29,640 bases of DNA, taken from Candidatus Poribacteria bacterium. GTDB lineage: Bacteria > Poribacteria > DTPJ01 > WJIO01. The stretch is from assembly GCA_014730235.1 (NCBI GenBank), contig WJIO01000177.1, positions 1-29,640 on the forward strand. The letters are read 5' to 3'. Positions 23,818 to 29,640 of the stretch are shown one piece after another (positions within the stretch are counted from its first letter, which is position 1; every line of letters begins with the position of its first letter). The notes under the pieces are model-generated. The model had not been told where the DNA came from, ran no database searches, and saw nothing but the letters and a program-made list of their open reading frames with translations. A program made the translations under genes and the position numbers.

Positions 23818-23875
23818 TTTTTCCTCCCCGGGTTTTGATAATATGGTTAGACACATTATTTTATAGCTTTTCCAG

Positions 23876-23891
23876 AGCAAGGGATATGCCA
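23876..23891 (-). promoter_or_regulatory. Sigma-54 (-24/-12) promoter for the flgB operon
   Basis: The minus strand reads TGGCAT-ATCCC-TTGCT, with GG-N10-GC spacing and both boxes at consensus. The predicted start is near 23866, giving a leader of about 50 nt to the flgB ATG at 23817, which has its own strong Shine-Dalgarno. Confidence 0.82.
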
Positions 23892-24009
23892 GATAAAATA
23901 CTTTCATAGATTAGCCCTGAAATCTATAACTCATAAGCGTTTAGCAGCTTTTTTTTAGGTTATAAAAATTATCTTTATAAAATTAGGTAGGGAAATTTGA
24001 ATGGGTGTT

Positions 24010-24023
24010 GGGAAAATTTTCCC
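24010..24023. promoter_or_regulatory. Perfect 14-bp dyad, candidate activator site
   Basis: GGGAAAATTTTCCC is a perfect palindrome about 145 bp upstream of the predicted flgB start, within the usual range for an enhancer-binding protein. A partial copy, GGGAAATTT, lies about 20 bp nearer the promoter (23990-23998). It also sits about 35 bp upstream of the -35 box of the divergent ABC promoter, so it could affect both. The protein that binds is unknown. Confidence 0.4.
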
Positions 24024-24058
24024 TCTTTATTAAATTTAGTTTGAAAACCAAGAAACCA

Positions 24059-24087
24059 TTGAAAATATTGGTATAAAGTGCTATACT
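24059..24087 (+). promoter_or_regulatory. Sigma-70-type promoter for the ABC exporter
   Basis: TTGAAA (24059-24064) and TATACT (24082-24087) are separated by 17 bases, each box one mismatch from consensus. The predicted start is near 24094, about 60 bases before the ATG. Confidence 0.6.
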
Positions 24088-24152
24088 TCAAATTGTTAAA
24101 AATTGTCAGTAACATCCATACCTCTCCCACCAAAAAGGATTGAAATGTAAAT

Positions 24153-25931
24153 ATGGGTTCTAATTCAGATAATACAAACGCATGGCAAAACTTTATAAGA
24201 GCATTGAAATACCTGAGGCCCTACTGGCATATAGAAATTCTTGCTCTGATATGCGCTATCATAACATCCTTCCTCGGCCTTGTTCGTCCCTGGGTCAATA
24301 AATTGATGGTAGATGATGTTATTATCGATAAAAACGCCAGGATGCTGGCTGTTGCCTGCGGTATTGCTGTAAGCGCATCGGTGCTAAATGCCATATTTTC
24401 AACTCTGCGGGGATATCTATTCACATACATAGGCGAAAAAGCTATTATAGATATGCGTGATAACCTGTTTTCTCATTTGCAGACCCTCTCCATGTCATTC
24501 TTCAACAAGGAAAAAACCGGGAAACTCATGTCCATATTTACTAATGATGTGCCGGCCATGCGTGAACTTTACACCTCTACCTTGGTGGATTTCATAACCG
24601 ATACCCTGAGATTTTTTGTCACAATAGGTTTTATGTTATATCTTGATTGGAAACTAACCCTCATTGCATTGCCTACACTCCCGTTTTTTGGTGTGGCTTT
24701 GGCCTTATTTGCAAGGCCCGTCAGGCGCGTTTCCCGTCAGGTTCAGGAAAAAAGGTCAATTATATCCGAAAATCTCCAGGAAAGTATATCTGGAACCAGG
24801 GAAGTAAAGGCTTTTACCCAGGAAAAAAGTGAAATCAGCAGAATGAAGGATATATTCAGCCAGATACTGGGTTTCAGGTTAAAACAGAGTATACTTCATT
24901 CCAGTTCCGGTGGTATTGCAGAACTGACAGCCGTATCAGGTGTAATGCTGGTGCTCTGGTTTGGTGGTCTAAAAGCCATAAGGGGTGACATACAGATGGG
25001 CGTTCTCATTGCGTTTATCAATTACCAGGGAACACTGTTTGCTCCTATCGCCAGATATATGCAGTTGAGCAACCGCATCCAGGGTGCTATGGGAGCCGCC
25101 GAAAGGGTATTTGGATTTCTGGATACCAGACCTGAAATCCAGGATAAACCCCATGCTGAGGAGTTACCCCCAATATCTGGAGGGGTTACTTTCAAGGATG
25201 TATGTTTCGCCTATGAAGCCGATAATCAGGTTCTCACCGACATAAGCCTTAAAGTATCACCAGGTGAAATGATAGCCCTTGTGGGTCCCAGCGGCTCAGG
25301 CAAAACCACCATGGCGAATCTTATCCCCAGATTTTTCGACCCTATCGTCGGGGATATACATATGGATAATTATAACCTCAAAGATGTAAAAGTGGAATCT
25401 CTGAGAAAACAGATAGGTATGGTATTTCAGGAGAGCTTTCTTTTCGCCGCTTCCATCAAAGATAATATTAGGTTTGGAAAACCTGATGCCTCTGATGAAG
25501 AAGTTATTGAAGCGGCAAAAGCCGCAAATATTCATGATTTCATAACCCAGTTACCCGAAGGATATGAAACAGAGGTAGGCGAAAGGGGAGTTAAGCTTTC
25601 AGGTGGTCAAAAGCAGCGCATATCCATTGCCCGTACAATAATCCGCAATCCCAGGATACTAATCCTGGACGAGGCCACCTCGGCTCTGGATTCCGAATCT
25701 GAAATGCTGGTGCAGGAAGCCCTGGAAAAACTCATGGAAAGCAGGACAACTTTCGTTATCGCCCATCGTCTATCTACAGTGTTAAAAGCTGATCGTATTG
25801 TTGTTCTGGATAACGGCGTAATGGTTCAGTTGGGAAGTCACATGGAGTTAATCAATCAGGAGGGATTATACAAAAAGCTATACGAAGCTCAAATAGGCGG
25901 AATGTTGAGGGATAACAACAGAAATGGATAA
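24153..25931 (+). CDS. ABC exporter, fused membrane and ATPase domains (MsbA/lipid-A-exporter-like type)
   Basis: This is a 592-residue half-transporter. Residues about 1-320 form the six-helix exporter membrane domain (for example WHIEILALICAIITSFLGLV), with the coupling-loop motif REVKAFTQEKSEISR. Residues about 340-592 form the nucleotide-binding domain: Walker A GPSGSGKTT (about 377-385), Q-loop GMVFQESFLFAASI, signature LSGGQ (482-486), Walker B ILILDEATSALDSES, and switch His in IAHRLSTV (about 538). It probably acts as a homodimer exporting a lipid or hydrophobic compound. The substrate cannot be told from sequence. A weak, distant AAGGA precedes the ATG. Its end overlaps the next gene by 8 bases. 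Confidence 0.93.
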   Translation: MGSNSDNTNAWQNFIRALKYLRPYWHIEILALICAIITSFLGLVRPWVNKLMVDDVIIDKNARMLAVACGIAVSASVLNAIFSTLRGYLFTYIGEKAIIDMRDNLFSHLQTLSMSFFNKEKTGKLMSIFTNDVPAMRELYTSTLVDFITDTLRFFVTIGFMLYLDWKLTLIALPTLPFFGVALALFARPVRRVSRQVQEKRSIISENLQESISGTREVKAFTQEKSEISRMKDIFSQILGFRLKQSILHSSSGGIAELTAVSGVMLVLWFGGLKAIRGDIQMGVLIAFINYQGTLFAPIARYMQLSNRIQGAMGAAERVFGFLDTRPEIQDKPHAEELPPISGGVTFKDVCFAYEADNQVLTDISLKVSPGEMIALVGPSGSGKTTMANLIPRFFDPIVGDIHMDNYNLKDVKVESLRKQIGMVFQESFLFAASIKDNIRFGKPDASDEEVIEAAKAANIHDFITQLPEGYETEVGERGVKLSGGQKQRISIARTIIRNPRILILDEATSALDSESEMLVQEALEKLMESRTTFVIAHRLSTVLKADRIVVLDNGVMVQLGSHMELINQEGLYKKLYEAQIGGMLRDNNRNG

Positions 25932-26217
25932 ACAAGAAAATGACAAATACATACTTGAGCAATTCATCAGTATATATTGTCGCGGCAATCATAAAACACC
26001 AAAAGCTAAGCTATGTTCCGATTGTCAGAAAATTCTTGAATATTCTCTCAAACGTCTTGAGCGTTGCCCTCAAGATCCCAAACCATCATGCAAAAATTGT
26101 GAGATTCACTGCTACAAACCGGAATACAGGGAGAAAATACGTCAGGTGATGCGTTATTCAGGAAAGCATTTAATCCTTCGGGGTAGATTAGATTTGCTCT
26201 GGCACTATTTTACATAA
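25924..26217 (+). CDS. YgbA-like cysteine-rich protein (nitrosative-stress family)
   Basis: This is 97 residues matching the YgbA ('nitrous oxide-stimulated promoter') family: FISIYCRGNHKTPKAKLCSD, CQKILEYSLKRLERCP, then PSCKNCEIHCYKPEYREKIR and QVMRYSGKHLIL. Cysteines 31, 34, 48, 56, 59 and 63 form the conserved cluster likely to bind a metal. In E. coli ygbA belongs to the NO-responsive NsrR regulon and helps recovery from nitrosative stress. Its biochemical role is unsettled. The ATG lies inside the end of the ABC exporter gene (8-base overlap), so the two are probably translated from one mRNA. It converges on the GNAT gene with 24 bases between. Confidence 0.85.
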   Translation: MDKQENDKYILEQFISIYCRGNHKTPKAKLCSDCQKILEYSLKRLERCPQDPKPSCKNCEIHCYKPEYREKIRQVMRYSGKHLILRGRLDLLWHYFT

Positions 26218-26241
26218 ATTTTTATCGGCATTTATGCTTAT

Positions 26242-26844
26242 TTACATACTTAATTCGGGAGGAACTGATACGATCATCTCTTTTTGATTTGAATCTTCCT
26301 TCCAGCGAATGTATTTCCTGAATTTAACAAACATACCGTTATCAGTAGGACCAATTTCTTGAATATTTGGTATAGAACGATAAAATCTAAGAGTTTCAGG
26401 AAAATTCAAAGCCATAAATTCATAACTATCAACTCCCATCTCCCGGAGTTTTTGAGCAATGGGTATGCTTAAAAGCATGGCTAAATTTGTACCTTTCCTA
26501 TATTCAGGCAAAATATAAAAGAATTTGGGTCTATATTTATTATCCTCTAATATAATCATACGAGCGCCGATTATTATCCCTTCACTTTCTGCATATACCA
26601 GATAACCTCCATCAAGGCACTCAAGAATGGATTTGGTGCTTTCATAATTGCAAAGAGTCTTCATTTGTTCAGGATTATAAGAATGGTTTTGAGCATTCAT
26701 TCTTTTTATCATTCTTATAAAAAATTCGGATAATTTTTTAGCTATGGCTTCCAAATCCTCAGTTTTATTCTTATCAAGATTATCAATAATTTTAATATCT
26801 ATTGACGATAAATCTACTTTTTCTTCTTCATAACGCAAATCCAT
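26242..26844 (-). CDS. GNAT-type N-acetyltransferase, sigma-54-controlled
   Basis: This is 200 residues from the ATG at 26844 (MDLRYEEEKVDLSSIDIKII), which has GAGG 8 bases upstream. The frame stays open to a GTG at 26922 (226 aa), which also falls downstream of the predicted start of transcription, so a longer form is possible. The GNAT fold is suggested by GGYLVYAESEGIIIGARMII (beta strands), then FFYILPEYRKGTNLAMLLSI (motif A with R-K-G-T-N-L-A as the pyrophosphate loop) and a C-terminal FYRSI-x-NIQEIG region. The substrate is unknown. A consensus sigma-54 promoter lies upstream, which ties it to the flagellar regulon. A modification enzyme for a surface or flagellar component is one possibility. 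Confidence 0.75.
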   Translation of the reverse strand: MDLRYEEEKVDLSSIDIKIIDNLDKNKTEDLEAIAKKLSEFFIRMIKRMNAQNHSYNPEQMKTLCNYESTKSILECLDGGYLVYAESEGIIIGARMIILEDNKYRPKFFYILPEYRKGTNLAMLLSIPIAQKLREMGVDSYEFMALNFPETLRFYRSIPNIQEIGPTDNGMFVKFRKYIRWKEDSNQKEMIVSVPPELSM

Positions 26845-27012
26845 TTCTATAACCTCACTTTGAGTGGATAATACTTTTGTCATTCTGAACAAAGAGAAGA
26901 ATCTCATCAAAATGCAATGCACTTCTAAATTCTTCCTCGGTAATGTCCAGATAAAACTTTAATTCTGCGTTATTTGTAATTGACAGTAATTGGATTATAT
27001 ATTGTAGCAAAT

Positions 27013-27028
27013 TGCAACAAACGTGCCA
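27013..27028 (-). promoter_or_regulatory. Sigma-54 (-24/-12) promoter for the GNAT gene
   Basis: The minus strand reads TGGCACG-TTTG-TTGCA, an exact consensus match with GG-N10-GC spacing and the best -24/-12 site in the window. The predicted start is near 27003, about 80 bases before the GTG at 26922 and 160 before the ATG at 26844. The palindromic repeat begins 26 bases further upstream, where an enhancer would normally lie. Confidence 0.85.
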
Positions 27029-27053
27029 AACGTTGATGTGTCAAAAAATACAG

Positions 27054-27162
27054 GGCTCTTCCGGGTTCAGTGTGGTTATCTCTCAGCTTGTCATTCCTGC
27101 GAAAGCAGGAATGACAGCATACAGAAGATTCTTGCCTTTACCACACTGAACCCGGAAGAGCC
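27054..27162. repeat. Palindromic repeat element, copy 1 (MITE/REP-like)
   Basis: This is a 109-bp element. Terminal arms 27054-27076 and 27140-27162 are perfect 23-bp inverted repeats (outer end GGCTCTTCC). Inside is a second perfect 12-bp hairpin (27089-27100 with 27105-27116) closed by GAAA. The central ATTCCTGCGAAAGCAGGAAT resembles the small ATTCC-type palindromes scattered in many bacterial genomes (for instance Neisseria dRS3), although that likeness is pattern-level only. Flanks AAATACAG and AAATATAG match at 7 of 8 positions, like a target duplication. It has no coding capacity. Confidence 0.8.
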
Positions 27163-27364
27163 AAATATAGTATTGGTTGATGGATATAGATAAAAGCCTG
27201 TTGCTGAACGTTTTTGAAGTTTAAGATTCTTCGGTGGGTAATAGAAGAAAGATAAATTTAGGGAGAGTATTACTATATTGATAATCAAAACAATTACTGC
27301 CGTTGATTAATACACAACACTGTTATATCTTTATCAACATTTTCATAAAACTGTGAAACCATAG

Positions 27365-29293
27365 TTACCAGGTAAAAATATAAATAGTCCTTCCCATTAT
27401 TATTCCCAGTATACTCCAGAAACCGGCTACAAAAAATTGACCCAGTATAAGTCCAAAGAAAAACGACCTTGACTGGTGCAACATTTTCAAACCACCGGAT
27501 CGCAGAATAATATGTTTCATTAACCAACTTGCGAATATTGAAAACCAGCACACGTTCATGGAAAAACTGCTGGAAATAACATAGCCCACAGGATGCAGGT
27601 TCCACCACAAAAACTTTAGACGCATAAACATAAGCCCAATAGTTATAAAAAACCCGCTTAATACTGATACAATAACCGTAGGGTCAAAGGCATGGGGATA
27701 AGTTAATTGAGTTTCCAGATTCCTGTATGACATAACAGCAAATCGCATTAGCATACTGCCCTGGTGTCGGTAAGATATATGCAGATAAACCCAGAAGAAT
27801 ATTGGCGTACCTATTACCAGGGCCAGCATCATAACCCGATACAGATGTTTCAGACTTGTGTCTGTTTGTGAAGCCATGCGGAGACCTTCGATCTGACTGG
27901 GCATTGGGTGAGACCTGTATGTCCGATTAAAAAAGTGAAAAAGTGAGAATACCGTTAAAGACCTGGGTCCAAGAATCCTCAATCCAAAGGCATCGGTCAA
28001 AATCTGGTCAGGCCCTGTAGCATGAAAATCATGCACCGGAGTTCCTGATTCAGCCCTTATTCTGGCTATTGTAATAGCAAAGGCATAATATAAAATAAAA
28101 AATGCTGGTATGACCCATATCTTCATTCCAGCCGCCATTGAAAAAATGAACAGAAAGCCGCCGCCCAGCATCAGACCTAATATGGCGTTGCTGTATTTCA
28201 TAGGTTCATTATCATCATAACCCTTTTGACCTTTAAACATACCAGTTAAAATTCGTTTAAGATGATTTCTTGTAAGCCAGATAGCGATAGCCGCCATTCC
28301 CATAGCGGCTCCAAAAGACTGCTGGTTAAGAAAGGCTATATTATGAACCTGGACTGCTGACATAGCCTTTGTACCAATAGCTGAGAAAAATACCCGCTGG
28401 GCCTTCCAGAAGATATAAAAAAACCAGCATGAAAAAGCCAGGTCCAGCGGCATAAAAAATGACAGACCGACTATACTGGGGATAACACCCACAGGAGTCC
28501 ATCCCATAGCATTCCAGGGTCGGGAATGAAAATACCTGCCAAAGTTATGATACCAGGGACTTATTTTCAAAAACGGCACAGCGGGGAAAATACGACTTAA
28601 ACCATTTACTATGGCAATACCGGCTGATATAGCTATACCTATCCACGTTAAACGACTTTTGAAAACAGAAAACTTCTCATCAGTCATTTCCAATGGAAGC
28701 TGAATTATTGGAAACGAAAGCTTTGAATGTTCAACCCAGCTTTTACGTACAATAGCGTTGATACACATCATAACAAAAACCAGGGCAATTACAAAGCATG
28801 ACCAGATCAAAGAAGGCTTTAACCATGCTTTTATATATTTCATGTTATAAAACGAAGAATCACCTTCGTAATAAGGTTCAAGAACCGAAGTATCTCTCAC
28901 AGAAAGCCATGTAGGAATGTAACGATGAAATAAATTCTCCCATTCATTTTCCGGTGTAGCAAAGCCAAAGGCATGTTCCATCATACATGGAAGTATTTGC
29001 ATCATATCCATTCCGCCAATAGCTGTAGTAAAGCTTAAAACCACGTATACTGTTAACATCTCACTCTGGTTCAGGGCATGTCTTCTGGATATTTTACCAA
29101 GCATAAAATTCAAACCCACCAGCATGGACATGATAAATATAACGTTATAAAGAAGGGCAAAACTGATAGGAACAGACTGGTAATGATAGGGTTCTTTGGC
29201 AATTATACACCAGTAGAAATTTATCGGTATCAACAAAAGGCTGATTATAATTGAACGGACAGTAATCCCACTGGATTTTTCCGAAATATCCAC
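27365..29293 (-). CDS. Large polytopic membrane protein, DUF6785/DUF6784-like
   Basis: This is 642 residues starting at GTG 29293, with AGGAG 9 bases upstream. It has about 13 hydrophobic segments, among them TVRSIIISLLLIPINFYWCI (11-30), MLTVYVVLSFTTAIGGMDMM, LIWSCFVIALVFVMMCINAI, and SFFFGLILGQFFVAGFWSIL near the end. It resembles the uncharacterised DUF6785 (N-terminal) plus DUF6784 (C-terminal, around GLRMASQTDTSLKHLYRVMM) membrane proteins, recalled from memory and not searched. RRHALNQSEMLTVYVVLS and RIRAESGTPVHDFHATGPDQ look like conserved soluble-side stretches. A transport role is plausible but unproven. It is unrelated to flagella by sequence and is bracketed by the two palindromic elements. 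Confidence 0.75.
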   Translation of the reverse strand: MDISEKSSGITVRSIIISLLLIPINFYWCIIAKEPYHYQSVPISFALLYNVIFIMSMLVGLNFMLGKISRRHALNQSEMLTVYVVLSFTTAIGGMDMMQILPCMMEHAFGFATPENEWENLFHRYIPTWLSVRDTSVLEPYYEGDSSFYNMKYIKAWLKPSLIWSCFVIALVFVMMCINAIVRKSWVEHSKLSFPIIQLPLEMTDEKFSVFKSRLTWIGIAISAGIAIVNGLSRIFPAVPFLKISPWYHNFGRYFHSRPWNAMGWTPVGVIPSIVGLSFFMPLDLAFSCWFFYIFWKAQRVFFSAIGTKAMSAVQVHNIAFLNQQSFGAAMGMAAIAIWLTRNHLKRILTGMFKGQKGYDDNEPMKYSNAILGLMLGGGFLFIFSMAAGMKIWVIPAFFILYYAFAITIARIRAESGTPVHDFHATGPDQILTDAFGLRILGPRSLTVFSLFHFFNRTYRSHPMPSQIEGLRMASQTDTSLKHLYRVMMLALVIGTPIFFWVYLHISYRHQGSMLMRFAVMSYRNLETQLTYPHAFDPTVIVSVLSGFFITIGLMFMRLKFLWWNLHPVGYVISSSFSMNVCWFSIFASWLMKHIILRSGGLKMLHQSRSFFFGLILGQFFVAGFWSILGIIMGRTIYIFTW

Positions 29294-29640
29294 AGAAATA
29301 ATCTCCTGGTAATTTCAAAATTTCTTACCTAACAAACGATGCTTATATTAACAGAAACATGAAATATTGTCTATATTTATCTTGTAATACCAAGTATAAA
29401 ATTTATGTGGCTCTTCGGCTTGAGTGTGGTAATAATTTGAAAATTCTCTCAGCTTGTCATTCCTGCGAAACTCTTATTCCTTTTTGCTCAAGCTTTTTCA
29501 AAAAGCTTGAAGCAGGAATGACAAATGGAGGATGTTTTTTCTTAATTGGACAATGTTTTTTATACTTCCACACTCAAACTGGATGAGCCAAAACTTCTGA
29601 TACAGACTAAAAACTTTATTTGTTACTCCGTTCTTCGCAA
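29294..29640. other. Right-edge intergenic stretch with palindromic repeat
   Basis: Upstream of the membrane-protein gene, the only recognisable structure is the palindromic element at 29409-29589. No -24/-12 site and only poor -35/-10 matches were found between 29294 and 29408. The last 51 bases show nothing identifiable. Confidence 0.5.
29409..29589. repeat. Palindromic repeat element, copy 2 (enlarged)
   Basis: This is a 181-bp relative of the element at 27054-27162. Imperfect terminal arms (29409-29429 and 29568-29589) share the outer GGCTC...GAGCC ends. A 26-base block (29445-29470) is identical to copy 1 (27079-27104). The same 12-bp hairpin arms (29455-29466 and 29512-29523) are pushed apart by 41 extra bases (29471-29511) carrying their own palindrome with 11-bp arms around one base (29488-29510). 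No matching flanking duplication was found. Confidence 0.75.

Larger units (their letters stand above)
23818..24152. other. Divergent intergenic control region (flgB / ABC exporter)
   Basis: These 335 AT-rich non-coding bases hold the sigma-54 promoter of the flgB operon (23876-23891), a perfect 14-bp dyad (24010-24023), and a sigma-70-type promoter for the ABC exporter (24059-24087). An AT-rich tract with two similar TTATAAAA-ATTA blocks (about 23960-23985) lies between promoter and dyad and could act as flexible or bent DNA. No RNA gene is seen. Confidence 0.6.
26845..27364. other. Intergenic stretch holding sigma-54 promoter and palindromic repeat
   Basis: These bases between the GNAT gene and the membrane-protein gene contain alternative upstream starts for the GNAT frame (to 26922), the sigma-54 site at 27013-27028 and the palindromic element at 27054-27162. 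I see nothing recognisable in 27163-27364. Confidence 0.6.

Noticed and set aside
27091-27288. Minus-strand open frame of 65 codons across repeat copy 1
   Set aside because: It starts inside the palindromic element and lacks a Shine-Dalgarno and any recognisable motif.
27294-27608. Minus-strand open frame of 104 codons
   Set aside because: It overlaps the 3' end of the membrane-protein gene in another frame and has no independent signals.
29359-29586. Plus-strand open frame of 75 codons at the right edge
   Set aside because: Most of it is palindromic element copy 2, so it is not a credible protein.
27054-29589. The repeated palindromes as a CRISPR array
   Set aside because: Only two copies, 2.3 kb apart, unequal in length, with a gene between and no spacer pattern.

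Overview
The window is almost entirely a flagellar gene cluster from an AT-rich, diderm (Gram-negative type) bacterium. The diderm assignment rests on the P-ring (FlgI) and L-ring (FlgH) genes. The phylum cannot be fixed from sequence alone. The gene order flgB-flgC-fliE-fliF-fliG-fliH-fliI-fliJ-motE-fliK-flgD-(TIGR02530)-flgE-motA-motB is the ancestral-looking order of deep-branching bacteria. A large membrane protein resembling the DUF6785/DUF6784 group at the right edge is reminiscent of candidate phyla such as Poribacteria or Latescibacterota. That is a weak inference.

Layout. (1) 1-355, minus strand: the start of a receiver-like protein whose phospho-acceptor Asp appears to be Ser, cut by the window edge. 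(2) 356-781: a divergent control region with two sigma-54-type sites facing away from each other and a pair of direct repeats between them. (3) 782-8731, plus strand: flgF, flgG, flgA, flgH, flgI, flgJ (rod-binding domain only), flgM, flgN, flgK, flgL. These are distal rod, P/L ring, export checkpoint and hook-filament junction genes. (4) 8682-23817, minus strand: a 15-gene operon from flgB to motB. It encodes proximal rod, MS ring, rotor, export ATPase, hook and stator, including a 1303-residue FliK. It meets flgL tail to tail with a 50-bp overlap. (5) 23818-24152: a divergent region with a consensus sigma-54 promoter for flgB, a perfect 14-bp dyad about 145 bp upstream of the predicted start, and a sigma-70-type promoter for the genes on the other side. 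(6) 24153-26217, plus strand: an ABC exporter overlapped by a YgbA-like cysteine-rich protein. (7) 26242-26844, minus strand: a GNAT-type acetyltransferase behind a consensus sigma-54 promoter. (8) 27365-29293, minus strand: a polytopic membrane protein flanked by two related palindromic repeat elements (27054-27162 and 29409-29589).

How it fits together. The minus operon builds the basal body, export machine, hook and motor. The plus operon finishes the rod and rings and supplies the sigma-28 checkpoint (FlgM, with FlgN as chaperone) and the junction proteins. Both operons, the receiver-like gene and the GNAT gene carry -24/-12 elements, which points to a sigma-54 and enhancer-binding-protein hierarchy. 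C-ring genes fliM and fliN, the export-gate genes, filament genes and fliA are not in the window.
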